DNA of 12,767 bases from Bacillota bacterium (GCA_023420715.1 JAEZVR010000129.1:1-12767), one strand, 5' to 3'; shown: positions 1 to 7,389, counted from the first letter of the stretch. Numbers and translations: made by a program. Notes: generated from the letters alone by a model not told the origin.

Positions 1-179
1 ATCAGCAAAACGGTAACAACCACAAGGACACCAATGCGAAACTCTCGGAAAGTTAATGGAATTTTAGGGGTTTGCGATGCGTCATTATCCCGAATGGAAT
101 CAACAGCACCTGAATTTACCGGAGCTGTCTTCTGCTGATGGGTCTTGAGCTCAGACGATGGTGTCTCGGACGTTCCCAC
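1..179 (-). CDS. N-terminal fragment of a membrane-anchored protein, cut by window edge
   Basis: An open frame runs on the minus strand from the TAA at 225-227 to the window edge without a stop, and the gene continues beyond position 1. The only in-frame start-type codons are GTG at 189-191 and GTG at 177-179. The second has AGGA at 184-187, a short but possible SD spacing, so I chose it. The visible part is about 45 polar residues rich in Ser, Thr, Gln and Lys, then a hydrophobic segment (FRIGVLVVVTVLL) that looks like the beginning of a transmembrane helix, i.e. a single-pass protein with a cytoplasmic N-terminus. A SPOR-type envelope protein would fit the layout and the common position after folC, but the diagnostic domain would lie outside the window, so this is inference. 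The frame is the same as that of the preceding coiled-coil gene, so this could instead be the continuation of that gene past an in-frame stop. Confidence 0.5.
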   Translation of the reverse strand, partial: MGTSETPSSELKTHQQKTAPVNSGAVDSIRDNDASQTPKIPLTFREFRIGVLVVVTVLL

Positions 180-224
180 CTGATCCTGCACCCCAACCCG
201 GCGAATTTGAACAGGTGTTTGAGC

Positions 225-1217
225 TTAGCCACCTGACACTGCTGTCGGCAATTGTACCGGGCGCACGCCTGAACGATTTGCGGTTACCTGTTCCGGCGCC
301 TTCCCCTCATCTTCTTGCGTGGCTTTGCGGGCTTGGCGAATCTGCGCCTGCCGCTGTTCTTGCTTTTGTATCGCCGCCGCTTTGGCCTGTTCAGCCAGTT
401 CCTTGCGCCGTTTTGCCATCAGCTTTTGCCGGGCTTCTTCCCGGGCTTTTGCCTTGGCTTTCGCCTGATCTTCAGCCTTGCGCTTGGCGGCTTGTCGTTT
501 TGCAGCTTCTTCCGCCTCTCGCTTGGCTTCTTCCGCTTTTCGTTTGGCCTCTGCCAATTCTTTTAACCGCTGTGTTCTGGCAGCTTGCTGTTGTTGCATC
601 CGAGCTTCTTCTGCCTGTCGCGCTTGAATTAGACGATCGCTATCGTTGGATGTCGAAACCCGAAAGGTACTACCATAAACGGTTTTGCGCACATCCGACT
701 TCATTGAAGTTGTGCTCCGAACTTCTCCTTTTACCACTTGAGCCACTTCTTCTTTTGTCGCTAATTCAATGGGAAAGACATTTTGTTCCCTCTGAAACAA
801 CGAATCGGGTACTTTTCCACGGAATTTGGGCAGATTTTGAATATCCGACAATTTCTTTTCTGAAAGTGATTTGGCAACTTGCAAAATTTCATCAATATAT
901 AGCTGGGTGCGCGCTCGATCTCGCTTTGTCATCAAGCCGCCTTTGAGCAATTCATAAAGGGGGCGAATCGCCAATTGCGTATTGGACCACAACATCTGAC
1001 AACACGCATTTAACTGAACCGCCTGAACAAAGTTCGGATACTGATTCGCCAGCTGATTCAATGTAATGGCAGCCATATCTAAATGCCCATGCTGCAATTG
1101 ACGCAGGGCACGATTATAAACTTCAACCACTTGGGTTTTCTTGGCAGAAGTTGTAAAGTGAACCACCGCATCGGCGAGGACTGGTTTATATTTTCTGACC
1201 TCAGCTCTCCAATTCAA
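225..1217 (-). CDS. TPR-like / coiled-coil protein of unknown function
   Basis: 330 residues, not recognised as a named family. Residues about 33-92 have the helix-pair spacing of a tetratricopeptide-like fold (LQHGHLDMAAITLNQLANQYP). Residues about 195-302 are a long, highly charged Lys/Ala/Glu/Arg coiled coil with no helix breakers, and the last 28 residues are a Pro/Gly-containing tail. There is no signal peptide or membrane segment, so it is probably cytoplasmic. The start is TTG at 1215-1217. An in-frame TAA at 1233-1235 limits upstream choices, and AAAGGAG lies 10 nt before the TTG, inside the end of folC. The gene overlaps folC by 17 nt, which suggests translational coupling. The frame stays open after the TAA stop at 225-227 and reaches a membrane segment, so the stop may divide what was one long protein. 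The coil resembles TolA-like or scaffolding linkers only in composition, which is no evidence of function. Confidence 0.75.
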   Translation of the reverse strand: MNWRAEVRKYKPVLADAVVHFTTSAKKTQVVEVYNRALRQLQHGHLDMAAITLNQLANQYPNFVQAVQLNACCQMLWSNTQLAIRPLYELLKGGLMTKRDRARTQLYIDEILQVAKSLSEKKLSDIQNLPKFRGKVPDSLFQREQNVFPIELATKEEVAQVVKGEVRSTTSMKSDVRKTVYGSTFRVSTSNDSDRLIQARQAEEARMQQQQAARTQRLKELAEAKRKAEEAKREAEEAAKRQAAKRKAEDQAKAKAKAREEARQKLMAKRRKELAEQAKAAAIQKQEQRQAQIRQARKATQEDEGKAPEQVTANRSGVRPVQLPTAVSGG

Positions 1218-2667
1218 AACGCTGATGCTCCTTTAAAGATAAGACGGCTTTCAGGGCACTTTCCAATAAATATAATGATCCGCTCATCAAAATCATCTCA
1301 TTTGCTGGAACATCCTGCACCAGTTGACACAAGACATCACAAACAGCTTCATCAAAATGAAAGACATAGCGCGTTTTATTATAGCCATTTTGAACAGAAT
1401 TATGAAGAAAAACCCGCTCTTTTTCGATAAATTCAGCCATCGCTTCAACACTTAAAGCTCGATCCTTTTTTTCTGCAACAAAATGAACGGTAACCCAGTT
1501 TAAAGCGTGTTGATCTGCCAACCAAATTCGCAACATTTCCTGCCAATCTTTATCCGCCATAAACCCGAGGACCAAATGCACCCGACGCATGGACCATCTG
1601 CGCTGCAAATCTTCAATTAACGAGCGGGTTGCAGGCAAATTATGCGCCCCGTCAAAATATAGATTTGGTTGTTCAAAGAGCTTGCTCAACCGACCCAACC
1701 ATTTAAACCGAGGTAAAAGTGCCGCGTGTATTTGGCTTAACAACGACTGCGTTGGCTGGGCAAGCTGATCTTGGCAAGCCTGCTTTAAAAAACCTTCAAC
1801 AGCGAATAATGCGGCGGTCATATTGTGTTGCATCCACCCTGGCCATTGACAATCCGAAGTCGTTGGAAACCAGTTGTTTATCGCGGTTTGATCAACAATC
1901 GAAACAGCAGCATGATGTGCCTGATTTTGCCATACCGCCCACAGTTTATCCGAAAAATCGGGTAGAACAACCGCCCGTGTCTGCGAATTCACAATGCGAA
2001 ACTTAGTCTGCGCAATCTCTTCCAAAGTGTTCCCCAGTAGCTGTTGATGATCTAATCCAATGCTGGTAATAACCGCAATTTTAGGCCAGTCTATCGCATT
2101 GGTGGCATCTAAGGCCCCGCCTAACCCAGTCTCCACAACCAAAACATCCACTTGTGTCGAAAACCAATCATAGGCCATAGCCGTCCAGCATTCAAAAGGT
2201 GTGATCTCCCCCAACCCATGACGAGTCGCATAATCTTTCCCCAGCGATGACCAATGTGCATACGAACGCTCATAGAAGGCTTGAGCCATACACACTTCAT
2301 CACACCAATCTGGTGCGATTGCCAATGTTTTAGGAACCTCAACTGCTCCAGCGTTTAGCCATCTGGTTTGAACCGCTTGATGTCTGGTCAAGAGGCGAAA
2401 GCGCTCTGTAGGGGACAAAATATGTGGCGAGGTAAATAATCCAACTTGGTATCCAGCTGTCGCCAACAAAGCGGCGGCATAGGCCGCTGTCGATCCCTTG
2501 CCGTTTGTCCCTGCCAAATGGATGACCCATTTTGGCTTGTCCATCACGCCTTGCTTCTGCAATAACCGACGCAAAGCGTCCACACCGAACCGACTATTGG
2601 CTACGACAGGGTTTTTGGCAAGTTCAAAACCCGGTGAATCCGCTTGGATCGCTACCACCCGATTCAT
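1201..2667 (-). CDS. folC: Folylpolyglutamate synthase / dihydrofolate synthase
   Basis: Cytoplasmic ATP-dependent Mur-ligase-fold enzyme that adds glutamate to folates and, in many bacteria, also makes dihydrofolate from dihydropteroate. The P-loop GTNGKGST is at residues 53-60, followed by TSPHILSPTERF (79-90), ETGLGGALDATN (179-190) and SIGLDHQQLLGNTLEEIA (202-219). The C-terminal ligase domain carries YFDGAHN (337-343) and ends with MSGSLYLLE. At 488 residues it is longer than the usual 420-440, mostly from extra sequence at about 92-155. The common EKAGI motif is TKFRI here (221-225), but the lysine is kept. The ATG follows directly on the TAG of the upstream membrane gene, with GAGG 6 nt before it. 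FolC supplies polyglutamylated folates for thymidylate, purine and methionine synthesis. The family assignment is firm. Whether it has both activities cannot be read from sequence. Confidence 0.95.
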   Translation of the reverse strand: MNRVVAIQADSPGFELAKNPVVANSRFGVDALRRLLQKQGVMDKPKWVIHLAGTNGKGSTAAYAAALLATAGYQVGLFTSPHILSPTERFRLLTRHQAVQTRWLNAGAVEVPKTLAIAPDWCDEVCMAQAFYERSYAHWSSLGKDYATRHGLGEITPFECWTAMAYDWFSTQVDVLVVETGLGGALDATNAIDWPKIAVITSIGLDHQQLLGNTLEEIAQTKFRIVNSQTRAVVLPDFSDKLWAVWQNQAHHAAVSIVDQTAINNWFPTTSDCQWPGWMQHNMTAALFAVEGFLKQACQDQLAQPTQSLLSQIHAALLPRFKWLGRLSKLFEQPNLYFDGAHNLPATRSLIEDLQRRWSMRRVHLVLGFMADKDWQEMLRIWLADQHALNWVTVHFVAEKKDRALSVEAMAEFIEKERVFLHNSVQNGYNKTRYVFHFDEAVCDVLCQLVQDVPANEMILMSGSLYLLESALKAVLSLKEHQRFELES

Positions 2668-3522
2668 CTAATGCCTCGAAACCTGGTGGCGAAAAACAGC
2701 CAGCTTACTGTAAAAATAATTGGCAATAACGACCAGAAAAGCTGCAATGACTTTGGCAATATCCGCATGAAGGCCAAAGCCATTGACCAAAAGCCATAAT
2801 CCGCCATACTCCAGAACGAGACTCGTGACCAATCGACCACCAACAAAAGCAAGAAAGGACGTCCATATCGGACCTTCATCCCTAAAAACCCAGCGCCGAT
2901 TCGTCCAAAAAGCAAAAACGAGCGCAGCAATAAAAGAGATGGTTTGGGGCAAGAGCCAAAAACCACGACCCAACCATTTAGAAATGACCGATGACGCCAA
3001 CAAGGTACGAGACAACCAAAATGTCCCGACACTGACAACTGTCGTACATCCGCCAAAAAACAAATAAGTCAAAACAGATGTAGACAGCTTGCTCAGCATA
3101 AACTGAATACCGATGAGTAGCCACATCGCCAGCAAATACAGCAATATTGGCTGAGTTTTGGCACCAAAGAAGCATTGGCTCAATAAGGTTTTGAGCGCAA
3201 AAGGTTGAGGCTGAATGATTAAAACAATGCCGACCGCAAACAATACGCTCAGACCAAGAAAAACCAGCCCTTTGGTCAAACCACAAATCAGGCGATTTTG
3301 CCACTCAATCCCCCGATCTTGCACCGTCAAATCTGCATCTGTTGAGGACATTGGTTTATTTTGGTATGTATAAATAACCAACCAAAGCCCCAAACCAAAA
3401 AATAACGAAAAGAAATCCGTCAATCGATAGGCTGGCTTAAACCAAAATAAAACAACCCCCAGCATCGACCAAAAGAGGCCAGACCAAAGACAAATTGATG
3501 CAAATCGATGCTTACAACTCAT
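2668..3522 (-). CDS. GtrA-family membrane protein with N-terminal membrane extension
   Basis: 284 residues, strongly hydrophobic, with about eight predicted membrane segments. Residues about 150-278 match the GtrA family: YLFFGGCTTVVSV, then SFIAALVFAFWTNRRWVF (196-213), an FVGGRL segment, and NYFYSKLAVF (268-277). GtrA proteins are usually about 120-150 residues with four helices and are linked to moving undecaprenyl-phosphate-linked sugars across the membrane or to cell-wall polysaccharide modification. The first 150 residues add roughly four more helices (about 9-28, 35-52, 84-103, 125-143), with a polar stretch at about 54-78, and I cannot assign them. The ATG has AAGGA 8 nt upstream and overlaps the end of yfbR by 11 nt; the stop codon abuts the folC ATG. 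No glycosyltransferase partner is visible in the window, so the substrate is unknown. Confidence 0.85.
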   Translation of the reverse strand: MSCKHRFASICLWSGLFWSMLGVVLFWFKPAYRLTDFFSLFFGLGLWLVIYTYQNKPMSSTDADLTVQDRGIEWQNRLICGLTKGLVFLGLSVLFAVGIVLIIQPQPFALKTLLSQCFFGAKTQPILLYLLAMWLLIGIQFMLSKLSTSVLTYLFFGGCTTVVSVGTFWLSRTLLASSVISKWLGRGFWLLPQTISFIAALVFAFWTNRRWVFRDEGPIWTSFLAFVGGRLVTSLVLEYGGLWLLVNGFGLHADIAKVIAAFLVVIANYFYSKLAVFRHQVSRH

Positions 3523-4162
3523 TTTTTAATTCCTTCTCGTTGGCAGATAAAGTCGGATTAAGCTCATCCAAACTCATTTCAAAACCAGCTGCAAAATGTG
3601 CCAAAAAATAGTCTGCTTCCACGCAAGCCAGCTGTTTGAGTTTCTGTGCCGTTTGGTCTTTTGCCTGCTTAAATTCACAATTGCCAGCGTGTACTTCCTG
3701 ACAGCATTTTAAATATGCCGCAATCGTGTCTGCCGCCTTAATGAGCTGTAACTCATCGGCCGATACGGTTTCGTGTTGTATGAACGGGGCATAAACGGCC
3801 CGAAGTGCCTCTGGCAAAAACTGCAACAGTCGCTGTTCTGCGGCTTGTTCCACAGCCTGATAAGCCGATCTCAATGCTGCGTCATAATACTTAATCGGCG
3901 TTGGCAAATCTCCGGTCAATGTCTCTGTAAAATCATGGAACATGGCTTGAACCGCAAGCGCATTAGCATCGATCCTGGGCAAAGCTTTTCCAGTTAAATT
4001 GAGATTTCGAATCATCCCTAAACAATGTGCGATAACAGCAACCATTAAGCTATGTTCAGATAAATTTTCCGACTGAAAATTATGCATTAAGCTCCATCGC
4101 TTAATCAATCTCATTCGGTCGATCATCGCAAAAAAACCATATTGTTGCGGTGCTTTAGGCAT
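3512..4162 (-). CDS. yfbR: HD-domain 5'-deoxynucleotidase (YfbR family)
   Basis: Cytoplasmic metal-dependent phosphohydrolase that removes phosphate from deoxyribonucleoside 5'-monophosphates; in Escherichia coli it shapes deoxynucleotide pools and thymidylate supply. The 216-residue protein keeps the family pattern along its full length: the RW pair that senses the deoxyribose (R22, W23), SEHS with H37, the HD pair H76-D77 with E80, TGDLPTP (83-89), KAAD with D145, then AYLKC and EADYF near the C-terminus. The ATG at 4160-4162 has AGGGGA 6-7 nt upstream; a TTG one codon earlier is less likely. It starts 28 nt after the pcrA stop, and its last codons overlap the GtrA-like gene. The position between a repair helicase and folC fits a role in DNA precursor balance. 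Family assignment is confident; exact substrate preference is not visible. Confidence 0.92.
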   Translation of the reverse strand: MPKAPQQYGFFAMIDRMRLIKRWSLMHNFQSENLSEHSLMVAVIAHCLGMIRNLNLTGKALPRIDANALAVQAMFHDFTETLTGDLPTPIKYYDAALRSAYQAVEQAAEQRLLQFLPEALRAVYAPFIQHETVSADELQLIKAADTIAAYLKCCQEVHAGNCEFKQAKDQTAQKLKQLACVEADYFLAHFAAGFEMSLDELNPTLSANEKELKNEL

Positions 4163-4190
4163 CAAAGATCCCCTTTCTGTCTAGCTTCCT

Positions 4191-6644
4191 TTATTGCTTT
4201 TTCAAGACATTTTGCGAACCCATCATCGGCTTTTTAACACCTGAATCGAACTGAACCAAAATTAGTGTGTCCCCTGCAATTGCTTCCACTTGTATAACGC
4301 TTCCTGCGCCAAATCGTTGATGTGATACGCGATCACCAACCTTGAATTGCACCAAACCACCCGTTGTCTTTTTAACCGGTTTACCGTATAGCAAGGATTG
4401 ATTTGCTGCTGGGAACAACGTTTTGGTGTTTTGCCAACGCTGCCCAGGTGCCTCTGATTTTCGGGGCTGAACAAGGTGACTGTCCACACCCTCGTAGCGG
4501 CTGTTGCCCACGACTTGTCTTGATTTACCCAAATGCTCCAAGCAGTCTTCTGGCAATTCTTTGAGATAGCGAGATGGCAGATAGCCTTGAGTCTTGCCAT
4601 AGAGCATCCGTGTATTAGCACTTGTCACATATAATTTTTCCTTTGCCCGGGTCAGAGCAACATACATTAAACGGCGTTCTTCCTCTTCACCTTCAATTGA
4701 ATCAACCGAACGCATGGATGGAAAAATGCCTTCATCGCAAGCCGTCAAAAAAACAACGGGAAATTCCAAACCTTTGGCTGAATGAATGGTCATCAGCGTT
4801 ACGGCGTTCTCCTGCTGCCCTTCATCTGCATCTGTATATAATGCAGCTTGTTCCAAAAAGCTGATCAAAACAGCTTTTAAGGTCGGAGAATCCTGTTGAA
4901 CAGTTGACATGGCCTGCCAATCATCCAAATACAGTTCATCCATATCGGTCATTTGGAGCGCAGAAAGCTGAAGATATTGGCCTTCAAACTCTTTGGCATC
5001 GGTCAATAATTCGCGCAAGTTCTCCACCCGATCGATATTCTGTTCCTTTTCGGAAGACGAACTGTTCAAAAGTGCATCAACCAGGCCCGTTTGTGTTTGA
5101 ACCCATGCCACATAATCAGAAAAGCTCATATTTTCGTCTTGAAGTTGATCGCTCAGGGCTTGAATCAAATTTGCAAATTGCTTCAATTTACTGGCCTGGC
5201 GTCCAAGTGCCCCAAATCGCTCTGCTTGTGCACAGACCATTAAGGGCGCGCATTGATGTTCATCGGCTAGCAGACGAATTTTTTCGAGGGTTTGTTCGCC
5301 AATCCCACGTTTTGGTACATTGATGACCCGATTAAAAGAAACAACATCTCCAGGATTAATCACCAGTCTCAGATAGGCCAAAATATCCTTAATTTCCTTG
5401 CGGTCATAAAAGCGCAATCCCCCAAAAATACGGTAAGGAATGCCCCGCTCACGCAAGATCATTTCAAAATTTCTGGATAGCGCATTGGCCCGATATAAAA
5501 TCGCAAAATCCGAAAATTTTAGCGGCGTATCCACATTGGATCTACCGCGCAACCGGCGTTGAATTTCACCAACAATGTATCTTGCTTCATCATATTGATC
5601 GTAAGCAGCATAGTGGGTCACTTTTTCGCCAACAGATTGTGAGGTCCACAATTTCTTTGCCTTGCGGGACTGATTCTTTGCGATCACCCCGTTTGCCGCC
5701 ATTAAGATATGACCGGTAGACCGATAATTCTGCTCTAAGCGAATGGTTTTACACCGCTGATAATCTTTTTCGAAATTTAAGATGTTGCGAATATCTGCGC
5801 CACGAAAAGCATAAATAGATTGATCGTCATCTCCGACAACGCAAATGTTTTGATGTCCTTTTGCCAGGAGTCTGACCGCTTCATATTGGGGTGCATTGGT
5901 ATCCTGATACTCATCGACCAACAAATATGAAAATCGCTCTTGATACTGCGCACAAATCTCCGGAAAATTTTTGAATAAGGTCACAATATTCACGAGGATA
6001 TCATCAAAATCCATACTATTATTCGCTTTTAGATGTGCTTGATAATCCTTCCAAACCTGATAGGTAACGCGTTCAAAAGGGGTCAAAGTATGTTGTTTTG
6101 ACCAAGATTCGGGGGTTAACAATTGGTTTTTTGCCCCACTGATAACCGACAAAATAGCCCGCGGTTTATAACTTTCTTCAGACAAATTCAAAGCGCCTAA
6201 AATTTGCTTAATCAAACGAAGGGCATCATCTGTATCAACAATAGAAAAAGCTGTATCATAGCCCAATTCAGATCCGTGCCGCCTCAAAATGCGCACAAAC
6301 ATCGAATGAAAGGTACCAATCCACATGTTCTGAGCAACACTGCCAATTAAGGCACCAACCCGTGCCTTCATTTCGCCTGCCGCCTTATTGGTAAAGGTAA
6401 TCGCCAAAATACGCAGGGGGTGGACACCGCAAACTTTAATCAACCATGCAATACGATGGGTAATGGCCATGGTTTTGCCCGATCCAGCACCTGCCAAAAC
6501 CAGCAAAGGGCCGTCTTGATGACAGACAACCTCCCGCTGTTGTGGATTTAAATTGTGCAACAGCTTCGCCTTCAATTGATTCATAGCAGATGCATCGGAT
6601 AGATCATCCAGACTTTTATAATCGGCATTCAACTGACTGGTCAT
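4191..6644 (-). CDS. pcrA: ATP-dependent DNA helicase PcrA (UvrD/Rep superfamily 1A)
   Basis: Cytoplasmic 3'-5' DNA helicase/translocase used in nucleotide excision repair, in removal of RecA or RNA polymerase from DNA, and in rolling-circle replication. All SF1A motifs are present: I AGAGSGKT (51-58), Ia ILAITFTNKAAGEM (79-92), II VDEYQDTN (243-250), III GDDDQSIYAFRG (271-282), IV LEQNYRS (303-309), V TIHSAKGLEFPVVFL (619-633) and VI RRLMYVALTRAK (657-668). The C-terminal part at about 766-805 (FKVGDRVSHQRFGAGSVI) is the Tudor/SH3-like fold that binds RNA polymerase in PcrA. At 817 residues it is somewhat longer than typical (about 720-750). The extra length lies in an N-terminal leader of about 25 residues and an acidic insert at about 556-587. 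The ATG at 6642-6644 has GGAGG 4 nt upstream. First gene of the left operon. Confidence 0.95.
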   Translation of the reverse strand: MTSQLNADYKSLDDLSDASAMNQLKAKLLHNLNPQQREVVCHQDGPLLVLAGAGSGKTMAITHRIAWLIKVCGVHPLRILAITFTNKAAGEMKARVGALIGSVAQNMWIGTFHSMFVRILRRHGSELGYDTAFSIVDTDDALRLIKQILGALNLSEESYKPRAILSVISGAKNQLLTPESWSKQHTLTPFERVTYQVWKDYQAHLKANNSMDFDDILVNIVTLFKNFPEICAQYQERFSYLLVDEYQDTNAPQYEAVRLLAKGHQNICVVGDDDQSIYAFRGADIRNILNFEKDYQRCKTIRLEQNYRSTGHILMAANGVIAKNQSRKAKKLWTSQSVGEKVTHYAAYDQYDEARYIVGEIQRRLRGRSNVDTPLKFSDFAILYRANALSRNFEMILRERGIPYRIFGGLRFYDRKEIKDILAYLRLVINPGDVVSFNRVINVPKRGIGEQTLEKIRLLADEHQCAPLMVCAQAERFGALGRQASKLKQFANLIQALSDQLQDENMSFSDYVAWVQTQTGLVDALLNSSSSEKEQNIDRVENLRELLTDAKEFEGQYLQLSALQMTDMDELYLDDWQAMSTVQQDSPTLKAVLISFLEQAALYTDADEGQQENAVTLMTIHSAKGLEFPVVFLTACDEGIFPSMRSVDSIEGEEEERRLMYVALTRAKEKLYVTSANTRMLYGKTQGYLPSRYLKELPEDCLEHLGKSRQVVGNSRYEGVDSHLVQPRKSEAPGQRWQNTKTLFPAANQSLLYGKPVKKTTGGLVQFKVGDRVSHQRFGAGSVIQVEAIAGDTLILVQFDSGVKKPMMGSQNVLKKQ

Positions 6645-6669
6645 ACAACCTCCGTTTCATATAAAAGTC

Positions 6670-6699
6670 ATCTTACCCCATGATCTCATCTAAAAACAA
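6670..6699 (-). promoter_or_regulatory. Candidate promoter for the pcrA operon
   Basis: TTGTTT (6694-6699) and TAAGAT (6670-6675) are separated by 18 nt, a reasonable housekeeping sigma-factor promoter. It would place the transcript start about 18 nt before the pcrA ATG, just enough to include the GGAGG at 6649-6653. The -35 box lies in the T-run of the hpf terminator, an economical layout. The match is moderate and unsupported by any other evidence; the strong terminator just upstream makes some promoter in this gap likely. Confidence 0.35.
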
Positions 6700-6723
6700 C
6701 ACGGCCCACCGAAGTGGACCGTG
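6692..6723 (-). terminator. Intrinsic terminator of hpf
   Basis: On the minus strand a 10-bp stem (CACGGTCCAC with GTGGGCCGTG, one G-T pair) closes a TTCG tetraloop and is followed by TTGTTTTT. It begins 23 nt after the hpf stop codon. The stem, loop and T-run are all of good quality, so hpf transcription should end here and the pcrA operon needs its own promoter. Confidence 0.9.
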
Positions 6724-6746
6724 ACGCAGTTAAAACCAGTTCACAT

Positions 6747-7283
6747 TTAATAAGTCGGCTCCAAAAGACCGTAGTGACCATCTTTGCGTTTATACACGGC
6801 ACAGACTCTTCCGGTTTCCGGCGATAAGTACAACAAGAAACTATGTCCTAAAAGCTCCATCTGTAAAGCGGCTTCTTCATGCGACATCGGATCTAAGGTA
6901 AATGACTTGCGGCGGCGAATTTCTGGAACATCTTCCCCGCCCTCATCTGCCTCATCTTCAAAATAGACATGCATATACTTAAAGTCATCATGCAAACGCT
7001 TTGACATTTTTGCCTTATGTTTGCGAATCTGACCTTCCATGATGTTAATGCTTTCTTCCAATGCCGTCATCATATCAGAATCAAACGCTTCGGCACGGTA
7101 ATAATGCTTCTGAATCTTCATGGTTATTTCGGCACAAACCCGATGATTTGACGCTTCTTTAAAAATAACCTGTACCGTGGCATGATCATCAAAATAGCGG
7201 TTAAACTTATCGAGTTTTTGATCGATTTTCGCCCGCATCGCATCACTTAACTTAATGCCTTTACCGGTCACATCAATCTTCAT
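6747..7283 (-). CDS. hpf: Long-form ribosome hibernation promoting factor
   Basis: Binds the 30S decoding region and drives dimerisation of 70S ribosomes into inactive 100S particles in stationary phase or stress. The 178-residue length is that of the long form. The N-terminal S30AE/HPF domain spans about 1-105 (MKIDVTGKGIKLSD, then HRVCAEITMKI and the basic IRKHKAKMSKRLHD). An acidic linker follows at 109-119. The C-terminal dimerisation domain spans about 124-178 (RRKSFTLDPMSHEEAALQM, LLGHSFLLYLSPETGRV, VYKRKDGHYGLLEP). The long form makes the short E. coli RMF/HPF pair unnecessary. The ATG is preceded by AAGGAG with 6 nt spacing. The gene stands alone, with its own promoter region and a strong terminator, as expected for a growth-phase-regulated gene. 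Confidence 0.96.
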   Translation of the reverse strand: MKIDVTGKGIKLSDAMRAKIDQKLDKFNRYFDDHATVQVIFKEASNHRVCAEITMKIQKHYYRAEAFDSDMMTALEESINIMEGQIRKHKAKMSKRLHDDFKYMHVYFEDEADEGGEDVPEIRRRKSFTLDPMSHEEAALQMELLGHSFLLYLSPETGRVCAVYKRKDGHYGLLEPTY

Positions 7284-7299
7284 AAACCGCTCCTTCCAT

Positions 7300-7316
7300 C
7301 GAGAATCATTTTCTCG
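7300..7316 (-). repeat. Small hairpin in the hpf 5' leader
   Basis: CGAGAA and TTCTCG form a 6-bp perfect inverted repeat around a 5-nt loop, ending 4 nt before the AAGGAG ribosome site of hpf. It could affect access to the ribosome site, but such short stems also occur by chance. Confidence 0.3.
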
Positions 7317-7368
7317 TCATTTTGTCTAGTTTCTGTGTGAAATTAGACGGTTTAATTGTGCTATTTGC

Positions 7369-7374
7369 ATTATA
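7369..7374 (-). promoter_or_regulatory. -10 box of the hpf promoter
   Basis: A perfect TATAAT on the minus strand lies about 86 nt upstream of the hpf ATG and would give a leader of roughly 77 nt. No good -35 hexamer sits 16-18 nt upstream; that position is taken by one arm of an inverted repeat (7390-7411). This suggests an activator-dependent or otherwise regulated promoter, or a different sigma factor. The gap between the importer operon and hpf (7284-7474) contains nothing else that looks like a gene. Confidence 0.5.
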
Positions 7375-7389
7375 GCGCGAATAGCTTTT

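Noticed and set aside
158..946. Plus-strand open frame of 262 codons with a hydrophobic, Leu/Pro-rich translation
   Set aside because: It is the antisense of the Lys/Ala/Glu-rich coiled coil on the minus strand: sense Lys and Glu codons read as Leu and Phe on the other strand. No ribosome site or family pattern, and the minus-strand gene fits the operon.
2098..2133. FolC GLGGALDATN with Ala where many enzymes have Arg, considered as an active-site defect
   Set aside because: This position varies among FolC proteins, while the surrounding motif and the other catalytic motifs are kept, so it is not good evidence of lost activity.
6724..6746. Small RNA or extra gene between hpf stop and its terminator
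   Set aside because: Only 23 nt separate the stop codon and the stem; this is ordinary 3' untranslated sequence.
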